A stretch of 64,000 bases of DNA from the NCBI GenBank assembly GCA_000961655.1, contig LADR01000047.1, forward strand, positions 186,001 to 250,000, written 5' to 3'. The notes under the pieces are model-generated. The model worked only from the letters and a program-made list of their open reading frames with translations, was not told the origin of the DNA and searched no databases. The stretch is from Desulfatitalea sp. BRH_c12. GTDB taxonomy: Bacteria; Desulfobacterota; Desulfobacteria; Desulfobacterales; Desulfosarcinaceae. Within the stretch, counting starts at the first letter, position 1, and every line of letters starts with the position of its first letter. Both the position numbers and the translations under genes were made by a program. Below, piece by piece: positions 7,552-16,954 of the stretch.

Positions 7552-8535
7552 ATGGATGCGAAACAACTGACTGGTTCCGTGAAAGTGGCCATTTTGACGA
7601 GGGCGGTAGGGCCTGATGCGTCGCGCGCGATTCTTTCGCGATTTTCCGAACAAGAACGGGAATTGATCTACCGGTTGCAATCCCGGCTTGGTACGCTTCC
7701 CAAGGCGCTGGTCAATCGCGTGGCTCGCGAATTCATCGAAAAAACTGGGGTGCCGCTGCAGCTTCCCAATCAAAAGAGCACAGCGGCGCTGCCAGACAAC
7801 AGCGGCGAAGCGGCCAAAGATGCCAAGAAGGGGCCTGAAAAATCGACGCTGGAAGCGGTCCAGGATATCGAGCCCAACCAGCTGATTCAGCTGATCAAGG
7901 ACGAACATCCGCAAACGATCGCGCTTATATTGGTCCATCTCGAACCGTTTGTGGCCAGCGGTATTCTCAGCCGTTTGCCCGAGCAAGTCATGGCCGATGT
8001 GGCCTACCGCATTGCCAATTTAAAAAAAGTATTGGCGGGCATGGTCAAGGAAGTTGACAAAGTGTTCGAAGAAATCCTCAAAAACAAGGATCGTGTCTCG
8101 ACCCAAGAGGCCGGCGGTGTCGAGAGGCTGGCCGAACTTCTCAATCAGATCGATGGCACCCTCGTTGAACAGATTATTGATCAAATCGAAGAAAACGACC
8201 CCGATATGGCCGAAGAGATCAAGCAGATGATGTTTGTCTTCGAAGATGTCGTTCTGGTTGATGACAAAGGCTTGCAGAAAGTCTTGCGCAGCGTGGAATC
8301 ACAGGAATTGGCCGTAGCGTTGAAGGCGGCCTCCGACGATGTAAAAGAAAAGATTTTTCGCAATATGTCCCAGCGTGCCTCTGAAATCTTGAAAGAAGAG
8401 ATGGAAGTGACCGGTGCGGTCCGCATGAAAGATGTTACGGATGCCCAGCAAAAGATCACTCGCATCATTCAGGATATGGAACGCAAGGGGGAATTGATCA
8501 TCGCCGGACGTGGCGGGGAAGAGTTTGTGGGATAA
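7552..8535 (+). CDS. fliG: Flagellar motor switch protein FliG
   Basis: The 327-residue protein has the three FliG parts: the N-terminal FliF-binding domain, the middle domain with the FliM-binding EHPQ motif (EHPQTIALIL, about 122-131), and the C-terminal torque domain with FEDVVLVDDKGLQKVLR, which carries the charged residues that face the stator. The stop codon overlaps the next start by one base (TAATG), so translation is coupled to the FliH-FliI fusion. The ribosome site is weak, but the start agrees with family length. Confidence 0.97.
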   Translation: MDAKQLTGSVKVAILTRAVGPDASRAILSRFSEQERELIYRLQSRLGTLPKALVNRVAREFIEKTGVPLQLPNQKSTAALPDNSGEAAKDAKKGPEKSTLEAVQDIEPNQLIQLIKDEHPQTIALILVHLEPFVASGILSRLPEQVMADVAYRIANLKKVLAGMVKEVDKVFEEILKNKDRVSTQEAGGVERLAELLNQIDGTLVEQIIDQIEENDPDMAEEIKQMMFVFEDVVLVDDKGLQKVLRSVESQELAVALKAASDDVKEKIFRNMSQRASEILKEEMEVTGAVRMKDVTDAQQKITRIIQDMERKGELIIAGRGGEEFVG

Positions 8536-10490
8536 TGACAGAGAAAACCAAAACGTTCAGTTTCCCCGAATTTGAAAGCTTCGGCGGCAGCGCTCAGACG
8601 GTGGCCGATGCCCCGGACAGTCTGGTGCGGAAATTACGTACCGTGCGGGCAGATGGCTTTGCCCAGGGGCACGCCCAGGGACGCGACCAGACCCTTGCGC
8701 GCGAAAAAGACAAGCTGGCCCCGCTCGGCGATCTTCTATCACAGGCCAAAACATTGCTGGAAGCACAGCAGATCACCATTCGCAGCCTTTGTGAGGAAGA
8801 CACGGTCCGTCTGGCCCTGAATGTGGCCCGAAAGCTGATCGACTACCAAATGACGCAGCATCCCGATCTGAACGAAGGTATCCTGCGCCGGGCCATTGAG
8901 ATGGCTGCCGGACAAGAGCGCATCAAAATCAAAGCCAACCCGGTCGACTGCGCATTCATCCGTCGTATTCTGCCCGCGACAGTTTCCGATGCCGGTGCGA
9001 TGAACAACATTCAAATCATCTCGGATCCGAATCTGAACAAGGGCGGCTGTCTGATCGAAACCGATTTGGGCGTTATCGACGCGCGCATCGATCAGCAGAT
9101 AGCCACCATTGCGGAAAGCCTGTCCGCCGCGCTGGCCGAATCCAAAGCGGCCATCCATCGCAGCGGTGAAATGCCATCAACTTTGGACCAATACCGGCAA
9201 AAAGTACTAGCCACCGTGCCGATCCGCACCTACGGTCATGTGACCAAAGTGGTCGGTCTGGTCGTCGAGGCCAATGGGCCCATGGTGCAGCTGGGCTGCA
9301 TGTGCGACATTCACGGCAGTGCGAACGAGCGTCCGGTGGCCGCTGAAGTTCTGGGTTTCCGGGATCGAACAGTTCTGATGATGCCACTGGAAGATATTCG
9401 CAGCATCGGACCGGGCAGCCGTGTTGTGGCGCGCCAGGAAAAAGCCTCGGTGGCAGTGGGGGCATCCATCCTGGGACGTATCATCAATGGGTTGGGACAC
9501 CCCATCGACGGGCGCGGCCCGCTGCACACGGACTTGGAATACCCGCTTTATGCCAATCCCATCAATCCTTTGTTGCGTCAACGCATCCGCACGCCGCTGA
9601 ATTTGGGTATTCGCGCCATCAACGGACTGCTCACCGTCGGCTGTGGCCAGCGTATGGGGATTTTCGCCGGCTCGGGCGTCGGCAAGAGCGTTCTGATGGG
9701 GATGATCGCCCGTCAGAGCAGTGCCGATGTAAACGTGATCGCGTTGATCGGTGAGCGCGGCCGCGAATTGAACGATTTCATCGAAAAAGAGTTGGGCGAG
9801 CAGGGGTTGAAAAAGTCTGTGGTCGTCGTGGCAACCTCCGATCATCTGCCGTTGGTCCGGGTGCGCGGCGCGTTTGTCGCCACAGCCATTGCCGAGTATT
9901 TTCGCGATCAGGGATTGACCGTCAATTTGATGATGGACTCCTTGACCCGCTTTGCCATGGCCCAACGGGAGATCGGGCTGTCCCTGGGCGAACCGCCGAC
10001 CACCAAAGGCTACACGCCTTCCGTGTTGACCATGTTGCCCAAACTGCTTGAACGGGCCGGCACGTCCGAGCACGCTGGGAGCATCACCGGACTGTATACG
10101 GTGCTGGTGGAAGGCGATGACATGAACGAACCTATCGCCGATGCGGCGCGTTCTATCCTGGACGGGCACATTGTTCTGAGCCGCGAATTGGCGCATCAGA
10201 ACCATTATCCGGCGATCGACGTGCTGCACAGCATCAGCCGTGTCATGGACGATATCGCCAGTCTGCAGCACAAGAACAATGCCGGGCGGCTCAAGGAGAT
10301 GCTGGCGACCTTCCGCAAATCCGAGGATCTTATCAATATCGGTGCCTACGTTGCGGGCAGCAACGCGGGCATAGACCGGGCCATTGCCAAGATTGACCGG
10401 ATCAACGCTTATCTGCGACAGGATATCGGTGAAAACATCAGTTTCGAAGAGTGTCTGCACCAATTGGACACCATGATCAACGAACAGTGA
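8535..10490 (+). CDS. fliHI: FliH-FliI fusion: export ATPase with built-in regulator
   Basis: One uninterrupted 651-residue frame holds two proteins that are usually separate. Residues 1 to about 208 are FliH: QGHAQGRDQ helix, LALNVARKLIDYQ, and the C-terminal signature GGCLIETDLGVIDARIDQQI. Residues about 215-651 are FliI: LDQYRQKV start, Walker A GSGVGKS (379-385), ALIGERGRE, and SLGEPPTTKGYTPSV. FliI hydrolyses ATP to unload substrates at the export gate; FliH normally tethers and restrains it as a dimer. The junction joins the FliH C-domain to the FliI N-domain, which are the surfaces that normally touch. There is no stop or frameshift at the joint. fliJ follows ten bases later. A separate FliH-like gene lies at 2054. 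Confidence 0.95.
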   Translation: MTEKTKTFSFPEFESFGGSAQTVADAPDSLVRKLRTVRADGFAQGHAQGRDQTLAREKDKLAPLGDLLSQAKTLLEAQQITIRSLCEEDTVRLALNVARKLIDYQMTQHPDLNEGILRRAIEMAAGQERIKIKANPVDCAFIRRILPATVSDAGAMNNIQIISDPNLNKGGCLIETDLGVIDARIDQQIATIAESLSAALAESKAAIHRSGEMPSTLDQYRQKVLATVPIRTYGHVTKVVGLVVEANGPMVQLGCMCDIHGSANERPVAAEVLGFRDRTVLMMPLEDIRSIGPGSRVVARQEKASVAVGASILGRIINGLGHPIDGRGPLHTDLEYPLYANPINPLLRQRIRTPLNLGIRAINGLLTVGCGQRMGIFAGSGVGKSVLMGMIARQSSADVNVIALIGERGRELNDFIEKELGEQGLKKSVVVVATSDHLPLVRVRGAFVATAIAEYFRDQGLTVNLMMDSLTRFAMAQREIGLSLGEPPTTKGYTPSVLTMLPKLLERAGTSEHAGSITGLYTVLVEGDDMNEPIADAARSILDGHIVLSRELAHQNHYPAIDVLHSISRVMDDIASLQHKNNAGRLKEMLATFRKSEDLINIGAYVAGSNAGIDRAIAKIDRINAYLRQDIGENISFEECLHQLDTMINEQ

Positions 10491-10500
10491 CGAGATCATC

Positions 10501-10932
10501 ATGGGCTATCATTTCAAGTTGGAAGCACTGCGTCAATTTCGCCAATTCACAGAAGAGCGGCTGCAGAAAGAACTGGCCTTGGCCCAGCGTGTGTTGGAAC
10601 AGTCCGAGGCAATCTTGAACGACAGCATTGCCAAGCGGGAAAAAACGGAGGCGGCTTTCAGACAAACGCCCCAGGCGCCCTTGGCAGGAATGTACCGCCA
10701 CTTTCTGGAACGCGTTGCTGAAGACATCACATTGCAAAGCAGTAAAGTCCAGGCGGCGCGGACGGCCTGTGAAGAAAAGCGTGACGAATTGCTGACGGCC
10801 ATGAAAAAACGCAAGACGCTGGACCGCTTGAAAGAAAAAGGCCAGCAAGCCTTTACGGCGGACCTCAATGGCGCGGAAGAAAAGTTCGTTAATGAAATAG
10901 CACTCAATCGATATACGCGCAAAAGCGGATAA
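10501..10932 (+). CDS. fliJ: Flagellar export protein FliJ
   Basis: The 143-residue, nearly all-helical, highly charged protein starts MGYHFKLEALRQFRQFTEE, a typical FliJ opening, and continues as a long coiled coil. FliJ sits in the central hole of the FliI hexamer, promotes its assembly and contacts FlhA. It lies ten bases after the FliH-FliI fusion, in the conserved place for fliJ. Sequence conservation in this family is low, so the call rests on length, helix pattern and position. Confidence 0.9.
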   Translation: MGYHFKLEALRQFRQFTEERLQKELALAQRVLEQSEAILNDSIAKREKTEAAFRQTPQAPLAGMYRHFLERVAEDITLQSSKVQAARTACEEKRDELLTAMKKRKTLDRLKEKGQQAFTADLNGAEEKFVNEIALNRYTRKSG

Positions 10933-10944
10933 AGGGAAAAGCCG

Positions 10945-12300
10945 ATGCAATGCATGCTCAAGTTTCTGGAAGTGATGCCCCAAGAGCACGGCGCGGGACT
11001 TTGCGGTACGCAGAAAATGGCGGTCAAACTGCCAATTGGAAGCACCGGCCAGGCGGATGATCCGGCCGGTTTCGCCGATATGATGTCCGCCCTGATGCGC
11101 CTGACCGACGATCAGTTCAATCGTTCCCTGACGCAGGGCAGTTGGGTGCCCCTGCAAGGAGACGCCCAAGAAATGGTGCCGTTGATCGACCTGTCCGGGC
11201 AAACGTCCGAAGACAATGCCATGCGGCGGATGCTGTTGAACACATTGGGCGACGATAACATGGATGGCGCCGTTCTTAAACGTCATCTGCGCGCCATCGA
11301 TCCTCAGGGTGTGTTCAAAAATCCTATGAAAAATCCTATGGACAGCGCAATGCCAGGCCTGGATCTCGAAATAGGGGAGACGCCCGAAGACCTGATTGCC
11401 GTTGCAAAGGGATTGTCGTTTGATGCGCAAAGCGGCGGAGAGCAGACGACTGGAGCCACCGTACCCGGCCTTATGCCGGCTTTTGCCGGATCGTCGCCTG
11501 ACACCCATGGACTGCGCGCGGAAACCGCCGAACCATCGGCAGGTAACCGATCACCCGATGTCGATATGTTCGAGGATAAAAAAAAATACCTGGTGCCCGA
11601 TGACATGCCCAAACGCGGCGAATCGGCCCTAACCCCCCAAATGCAAGCTACCCAGGATCGTTTGGGGCAAAACAAAAGGGCCGAATCCGGCGACACCCTT
11701 TTCATGGCAGACGCAGACGGCGGCAATGGGGCGGCGGGCATACGCACCGATTCAACAGACGATGCCTTTCGTGCGGAAGCGCAGGCCCGCTTTGAAAAAA
11801 GCACCTTTCAGCCGGCTAAAGGCGTTGCAAATACGGGCCCCATAACGCAAGAGACCCAGACGGATGTTGTCCGTCAGATCGTTCAGCGGATGACACTGCA
11901 TACCGATGGCCGCCAATCTCACATGCAGATCAAGCTCAAACCGGCATTTTTAGGCAACCTGCATATGGATGTGTCCACTGAGAATCAGAATGTTATGATC
12001 CGGATGACCGCTGAGAATCACAGGGTCAAGGAGATCATCGAACAAAATATCCAGATTCTGAAAAATGAGCTGCAGCAGCATGGTTTGCAGATTCAAAAAA
12101 TTGACGTGTCCATCGCCCAGGATGGCGATACCTGGCGAAATGGCCAGCAGCAGTCCGCCTTTCGGCAAACCCATGACCAAACGCGCCAGGGACGCTCTTT
12201 CAATGGCGAGACGGCTCAGGAAGACGGCGAAGCCCTGGAGGGAAGCCGCCTGCGGGGCAGTGATCCCGGCATTCGGGGAGGCGTTGATTTCTTCGCATAA
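10945..12300 (+). CDS. fliK: Flagellar hook-length control protein FliK
   Basis: The 451-residue protein has a long, low-complexity, Gly/Asp/Ala-rich N-terminal and middle part and a conserved C-terminal hook-length domain (about 305-395) with MQIKLKPAFLGNLHMDV and LKNELQQHGLQIQKIDV. FliK is exported and acts as ruler, switching FlhB from rod/hook to filament substrates. The FliK switch partner FlhB is at 21190. The end is rich in Arg/Gly. It lies in the usual place between fliJ and flgD. Confidence 0.92.
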   Translation: MQCMLKFLEVMPQEHGAGLCGTQKMAVKLPIGSTGQADDPAGFADMMSALMRLTDDQFNRSLTQGSWVPLQGDAQEMVPLIDLSGQTSEDNAMRRMLLNTLGDDNMDGAVLKRHLRAIDPQGVFKNPMKNPMDSAMPGLDLEIGETPEDLIAVAKGLSFDAQSGGEQTTGATVPGLMPAFAGSSPDTHGLRAETAEPSAGNRSPDVDMFEDKKKYLVPDDMPKRGESALTPQMQATQDRLGQNKRAESGDTLFMADADGGNGAAGIRTDSTDDAFRAEAQARFEKSTFQPAKGVANTGPITQETQTDVVRQIVQRMTLHTDGRQSHMQIKLKPAFLGNLHMDVSTENQNVMIRMTAENHRVKEIIEQNIQILKNELQQHGLQIQKIDVSIAQDGDTWRNGQQQSAFRQTHDQTRQGRSFNGETAQEDGEALEGSRLRGSDPGIRGGVDFFA

Positions 12301-12354
12301 TACGGGGATTTTTCATTCACATGACCATGAACATTCAGTGAGAGGGCATTAACG

Positions 12355-13020
12355 ATGTCAATTTCCGGCCTTGAGCAGGTGAGCTCGCGCAGCGAAACGA
12401 CCAGCACATCTTCGAGCAAGCAGGTCATGGGCAAGGACGACTTTCTCCATTTGCTGGTGACGCAAATGCAGGCCCAGGACCCTCTCAACCCAATGGACAG
12501 CACGGCCTTTACCGCGCAACTGGCCCAGTTCAGCTCTCTGGAGCAATTGCAGAACATCAACAGCAGCCTGGGTACGCTCGGCACCTCTCAGGCGGTGATG
12601 ACCAACAGCCAGGCCGTTGGCTTTATCGGTAAAACCATCAAAGCCGTTGGCGACAGCATTGAAGTGCAAGACGGGCAAAGCCAGACGCTCCAGTTTGCCC
12701 TGAACAAGAATGCAGCAGGGCTATACGCCAAAATTTACGATGCCCAAGGCAACTTCGTGCGACAGATCGAAAAAGGCGCCACGGAAACCGGTGAGCACTC
12801 ACTGGCTTGGGATGGCCGGGACTATCTGGGTGGCAAAGTGCCGGACGGCACGTACACCTATGCGGTGGCCGCCATCGACGATTTGGGGAACTCGATCCCG
12901 CTGACCCAGTTCACGTCTGGCGAGGTCACAGGCGTTCACTTCCAAAACGGAGTCGCTTACCTGCAATGCGGAAGCCGGGAAGTGCCGATGGGAAATGTGG
13001 TGCAGGTGAGGGAGGAGTAG
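12355..13020 (+). CDS. flgD: Flagellar hook cap / assembly protein FlgD
   Basis: The 221-residue protein has the conserved FlgD N-terminus (MGKDDFLHLLVTQMQAQDP, then PMDSTAFTAQLAQFSSLEQL), followed by a FlgD Ig-like/Tudor part with YDAQGNFVRQIEKG and LAWDGRDYLGGKVPDGTY. It caps the growing hook and guides FlgE subunits. It sits between fliK and flgE, 54 bases after fliK. Confidence 0.95.
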   Translation: MSISGLEQVSSRSETTSTSSSKQVMGKDDFLHLLVTQMQAQDPLNPMDSTAFTAQLAQFSSLEQLQNINSSLGTLGTSQAVMTNSQAVGFIGKTIKAVGDSIEVQDGQSQTLQFALNKNAAGLYAKIYDAQGNFVRQIEKGATETGEHSLAWDGRDYLGGKVPDGTYTYAVAAIDDLGNSIPLTQFTSGEVTGVHFQNGVAYLQCGSREVPMGNVVQVREE

Positions 13021-13103
13021 AAAGGGAAAAGGGAAAAGATAAGGAATTCTGTCTTTTTGAAGATATCAATAAATAACCATCTAAAGGTGGAAGGAGCACT
13101 ACA

Positions 13104-14330
13104 ATGATAGGATCCCTCTATTCGGGAATTTCGGGTCTGAAAGCACAAACCAGCGCCATGGCCGTAATCGGCGACAACATCTCCAACGTGAACACAACCG
13201 GCTTCAAAACGTCGCGCGTCCAATTCGCCAACGTGTTCAACGCCACCCTTGGCCAAAGCAAAATGCAGATCGGCCGCGGCGTCACAATGAACGGTCTGGC
13301 GGCCAACTGGAACGCGGGTACCGTGGAGACGACCAATACGGTCACCGACTTGGCGATCAACGGCCAAGGCATGTATATCCTGCGCAATCCATCGAATAAT
13401 GGGCAGTACTATACGCGGGCCGGGCAGTTTGAGTTTGACGCCTCCAATATGCTGGTCAATGCGGACGGTCTGCAAGTGCAGGGCTATAACATCGACGCTG
13501 CCGGCAATATCGGGGCGCTGGGGGGTATTCGACTGCCTAATGGGATCAGTACGCCGCTGGCATCCACCGATCTGACCATGGACCTCAACCTGGATTCGGG
13601 CACGGTTGTAGGGGATACCTATGACACGACCGTTTCAGTGTACGATTCTCTGGGCAATTCGGTGGAGTTGAATTTCAATTACACCCGCACGGCCACCGGC
13701 TGGGATTGGCATGTTGTGCCTTCGACCGGCGTGGCCACACCGACCAGCGCCACCCCCAACTCCCTGGTTTTCGATGGCGGCGGCAATCTCGTCCCGGCCT
13801 CCTGTGTCCCGGCCAGTGCCAATTCCACGATTACCGTGACAGGTTTGGCGCCCGCCAATAACCTGTCGGTTGCCTGGAATTACCTGGATGCCCTTGGTGC
13901 GTCCGATGGTTCAATCACCGGTTTTTCCGGCGCATCGGTCAAGACGGCCCAAACCCAGAATGGCTATCCTTCCGGTATGCTGCAAGGCATTTCGGTCGAT
14001 GGCGATGGCGTCTTTACCGCTCTGTACTCCAATGGCACCATGAGCCCCTTTGCGCAGATCGCCCTGGCGGATTTTGCAAGCTACTCCGGTCTGTCCAAAC
14101 AAGGCAGCAACCTTTTCACGTCTTCATTGGCTTCCGGTCAGCCGGTCGTTTCCATGCCCAACACTGCCGGTGTGGGTGCTATTGCGCCCAGCAGCCTTGA
14201 AATGTCCAATGTAGACTTGGCCCAGGAGTTTGTCGCCCTGATTACGACCCAGCGCGCTTTCCAGGCAAACTCCAAGGTGATCACCACCAGCGATGAGGTG
14301 TTATCGGAGTTGATCAATATTAAACGCTAA
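13104..14330 (+). CDS. flgE: Flagellar hook protein FlgE
   Basis: The 408-residue protein starts MIGSLYSGISGLKAQTSAM with NISNVNTTGFKTSRVQF, the rod/hook family signature. It ends with VDLAQEFVALITTQRAFQANSK, the C-terminal helix that packs with the N-terminus. The Thr/Ser/Gly-rich middle is the exposed D1/D2 region. FlgE builds the hook, the universal joint. The ribosome site AAGGAG is at a normal distance. A hairpin after the gene (14342) probably ends this operon. Confidence 0.97.
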   Translation: MIGSLYSGISGLKAQTSAMAVIGDNISNVNTTGFKTSRVQFANVFNATLGQSKMQIGRGVTMNGLAANWNAGTVETTNTVTDLAINGQGMYILRNPSNNGQYYTRAGQFEFDASNMLVNADGLQVQGYNIDAAGNIGALGGIRLPNGISTPLASTDLTMDLNLDSGTVVGDTYDTTVSVYDSLGNSVELNFNYTRTATGWDWHVVPSTGVATPTSATPNSLVFDGGGNLVPASCVPASANSTITVTGLAPANNLSVAWNYLDALGASDGSITGFSGASVKTAQTQNGYPSGMLQGISVDGDGVFTALYSNGTMSPFAQIALADFASYSGLSKQGSNLFTSSLASGQPVVSMPNTAGVGAIAPSSLEMSNVDLAQEFVALITTQRAFQANSKVITTSDEVLSELINIKR

Positions 14331-14341
14331 TGTCCTTAAGT

Positions 14342-14385
14342 CCGTTGGCCCCTTTGCCCGTTTGCCCGGGTAGCGGGGCCAACGG
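14342..14385 (+). terminator. Hairpin after flgE, probable operon end
   Basis: Perfect 11-base arms (CCGTTGGCCCC and complement) enclose a 22-base loop, 11 bases after the flgE stop. There is no strong T-run after the stem, so it may stabilise the 3' end or slow the polymerase rather than act as a classical terminator. The remaining 14386-14604 shows no gene. Confidence 0.5.
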
Positions 14386-14604
14386 CTATTATGCTGCAAT
14401 CTCTATTACAAACCCGTCCCAATCCGCTTTTAGCACATTCATCGAACCCTCCGAGGACTAAAAAATGTCAAACCCTTGACGGCACCCCCCCGCTCTGCCT
14501 TTTTTGATCGCAGCATTCCATGTAACGAATAATGTACTTTAATTTAAAATGGTTATCTGTTGCTTGCCCGTCCTCTGCGCCCATGTCCCAGTCTTGCCGG
14601 GAGG

Positions 14605-14620
14605 TGGCACATTCCATGCT
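14605..14620 (+). promoter_or_regulatory. Sigma54 promoter of the motA-motB-motB-fliLMNOP operon
   Basis: TGGCAC-N5-ATGCT keeps the GG-N10-GC spacing; the -12 box reads ATGC rather than TTGC. The predicted start near 14631 is about 97 bases before motA. Confidence 0.6.
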
Positions 14621-14727
14621 ACCGTCACAAGCGTTCAGCTGCGTTTGACTTCCTGAATTCAGCCGATCCGAATGACGGCACGGCCGGCGAGTGAGCGGGC
14701 CGTATGGTGGGTAACAACGGGGGAAGC

Positions 14728-15498
14728 GTGGATTTAGCCACTTTACTAGGAATCATTGTCGCCAGTGTCCTCGTGCTCGTATCCATATTGATGGGTGGAT
14801 CGGGATCCTGGTTCATCAATGTGCCTGCGTTGATGATCGTTTTAGGCGGTACCATGGGGGCCACCTTGATCAACTATCCTTTGTCGGATGTGGTCAGCAT
14901 GTTCAAGGTCACCAAAAATGCTTTCCGGCACCGAACCCCCAATCCGCTGACATTGATCCCCTTGATGGTTGATTTTGCCAAGATAGCACGCAAGGACGGG
15001 ATGTTGTCCTTTGAACCCAATATCCGCGGCATTGAAGACCCTTTTTTAAGTCGGGGCATTCAGATGGCCGTGGACGGCCTTGAAGGCGATGCGATCGAGG
15101 AGGTGCTCAGCACCGAGATCATGTGGTTGGACGAACGCCATCGGCTCGGTGCCGAAATTTACACGACCATGGGCAGCTGCGCACCGGCCATAGGCATGCT
15201 GGGCACCATTATCGGCTTGGTGCAGATGCTTATGCAAATGAAAGATCCTTCGGCCATTGGCGCCCCTATGGCAGTTGCATTGCTGACCACATTTTATGGC
15301 ACACTTCTGGCAAATTTGCTGTTCCTGCCGATTGCCGGCAAACTCAAGGTGCGCAGTCGGCAGGAAATCCTGAACAAGCAGATGGTCCTGCACGGCATCC
15401 TGGCCATCCAGGCCGGCGACAACCACCGGATTGTGGCTGAAAAACTCAAGGCCTTTCTTTCGCCCAGCGCGCGAAGGACTAACGAAAGCGAGCAGTGA
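14728..15498 (+). CDS. motA: Flagellar stator protein MotA/PomA (first set)
   Basis: The 256-residue protein from GTG 14728 (GGGGGAAG just before it; the start MDLATLLGIIVAS matches other MotA/PomA). ATG at 14704 would add eight residues. It has four membrane segments, two near the N-terminus and two after residue 145 (GMLGTIIGLVQMLMQM and LLTTFYGTLLANLLFLP). MotA surrounds the MotB dimer and pushes on FliG. It is followed by two motB genes, one base and an overlap apart. The PomA-like start does not tell whether protons or sodium are used. Confidence 0.93.
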   Translation: MDLATLLGIIVASVLVLVSILMGGSGSWFINVPALMIVLGGTMGATLINYPLSDVVSMFKVTKNAFRHRTPNPLTLIPLMVDFAKIARKDGMLSFEPNIRGIEDPFLSRGIQMAVDGLEGDAIEEVLSTEIMWLDERHRLGAEIYTTMGSCAPAIGMLGTIIGLVQMLMQMKDPSAIGAPMAVALLTTFYGTLLANLLFLPIAGKLKVRSRQEILNKQMVLHGILAIQAGDNHRIVAEKLKAFLSPSARRTNESEQ

Positions 15499-15499
15499 G

Positions 15500-16210
15500 A
15501 TGGCCCGGCGAAACATCCAACGCCCATACCCATTATACGTTCTCAATAACGGATCGGGCTGGCAACTCATCTACACAGGATTCATTATGATCATGCTGTG
15601 CTTTTTTATCCTGCTCACTTCTTTTATTGCGCTGCAACCCTTCAAGATTACATCATTTGCAGACTCTTTCACGCAGGCGGTGACGATTCTGCCGTGGAGA
15701 AAAGGTATCCAGACTTCGGACACAGCCAGTGAGGCCGACCTGCAACTGCTTCCCAAAGCGGATGTCGCTGCCGAACTGTTTGAAAAAGTACGTTCGCTCA
15801 GCCGTGAAGAGGGGTTGCAGGACATTCAACTGCAACGCTCCGAAAAGGGCGTGGTGATGACATTGAAGGACCAACTGCTGTTCGACAGCGCGCAGGCTGA
15901 CTTTTCGAACGATGCTTTTCCCCGACTGGAAAAGATTGCGCGTCTGATTCGGCGCCTTCAAGTGCCGGTCGAAATCGGGGGCCATACCGACAACCAACCG
16001 ATTCAAACGGCACAATTCCGTTCGAACTGGGATCTGTCGACTGCGCGGGCCGTAAGGGTTTTGAGGTATTTGATCGAGGAGCAGCAAATCGAACCCCAAG
16101 GCTTGGCAGCAGTGGGATTTGCCGAATTTCATCCGGTGACACGCAACGATTCGCCCGAACAGCGCGCCATGAACCGGCGGGTCGAATTTGTCTTCCAAAA
16201 CGAACGATAA
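15500..16210 (+). CDS. MotB paralogue lacking the ion-binding Asp
   Basis: The 236-residue protein starts at ATG 15500, one base after the motA stop. It has a MotB layout: short cytoplasmic tail, one membrane helix (W21 to about residue 43, ending CFFILLTSF) and a C-terminal OmpA-like peptidoglycan-binding domain (GGHTDNQPIQT, SNWDLSTARA, NRRVEFVF). In MotB/PomB an invariant Asp six residues after the helix-start Trp carries the ion. Here that place is Gly27 (WQLIYTG). The peptidoglycan domain looks intact. A second MotB with Asp intact follows. It may form mixed stators with it or act as a non-conducting anchor. Confidence 0.9.
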   Translation: MARRNIQRPYPLYVLNNGSGWQLIYTGFIMIMLCFFILLTSFIALQPFKITSFADSFTQAVTILPWRKGIQTSDTASEADLQLLPKADVAAELFEKVRSLSREEGLQDIQLQRSEKGVVMTLKDQLLFDSAQADFSNDAFPRLEKIARLIRRLQVPVEIGGHTDNQPIQTAQFRSNWDLSTARAVRVLRYLIEEQQIEPQGLAAVGFAEFHPVTRNDSPEQRAMNRRVEFVFQNER

Positions 16211-16928
16211 GAGAGCCCCATTGCACAAGCAGCGATTTCGATCACCGGACAGCCGAACGGATGGGGCCACAAACAACTGGCTGACCACGTTCAATGATAT
16301 GATGACGTTGCTGCTGGTCTTTTTTGTCATGCTCTTTTCGATTGGCAGTTTGGATGAGGACAGTTTCAAGCAGTTTCAAAAAGGATTGCAGGGTGCAATG
16401 GGCATTGCGGAAACAGGGGGGTACGCATCTGAGGGCGTGATCAGCGTGCAGCAATCCCTGGTCGTCGAAGAAAATTCGACCGACAACATACAGGTTTTCG
16501 AAAGGCTCGCCGCCGATCACATTCTGGAAGCGGAATATTCCTGCGGCGGCATTCGCATCAAACTCAACAACGAATTGCTTTTTCAGTCCGGCAGCGCGCA
16601 TCTGACTGAAGAAGGCTTGCGGATTCTGGGCAAAATCAGCGCCCTGATCAATCCCATGCACCGTTATATCCGCGTTGAGGGGCATACTGACGATAGGCCT
16701 ATCGCCACGGTGCGTTACCCGTCCAACTGGGAGCTGTCGACCGACCGTGCCGTCAGCGTGATCACCTACTTTATCGACCAGGGTGACATTGCCCCGGCGC
16801 TATTGTCCGCAGCCGGTTACGGATCTTCCAAACCGCGGGCACTAAATGACTCGGAGGCCCACCGGGCGGCCAATCGAAGGGTCGAAATTATTTTAGGACG
16901 GCAGGATTCATTGGGACCTGATGCATAG
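16188..16928 (+). CDS. motB: Flagellar stator protein MotB (intact Asp)
   Basis: Up to 246 residues with TTG start at 16188, overlapping the previous gene by 23 bases; TTG at 16221 is an alternative start with AAGAGAG before it. The membrane helix begins WLTTFND and keeps the ion-binding Asp37, followed by LLLVFFVMLFS. The C-terminal OmpA-like domain has VEGHTDDRPIA and ANRRVEIIL. It anchors the stator to peptidoglycan and conducts ions with MotA. It is the second of two adjacent motB genes and is followed by fliL, which interacts with stators. Confidence 0.92.
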   Translation: MSSKTNDKRAPLHKQRFRSPDSRTDGATNNWLTTFNDMMTLLLVFFVMLFSIGSLDEDSFKQFQKGLQGAMGIAETGGYASEGVISVQQSLVVEENSTDNIQVFERLAADHILEAEYSCGGIRIKLNNELLFQSGSAHLTEEGLRILGKISALINPMHRYIRVEGHTDDRPIATVRYPSNWELSTDRAVSVITYFIDQGDIAPALLSAAGYGSSKPRALNDSEAHRAANRRVEIILGRQDSLGPDA

Positions 16929-16954
16929 GAATCACCCACGGGAGGGAAATCAAG

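Noticed and set aside
16188-16220. Overlap of the two motB genes as a frameshifted single gene
   Set aside because: Each has its own membrane helix and OmpA-like domain, so they are two complete genes.
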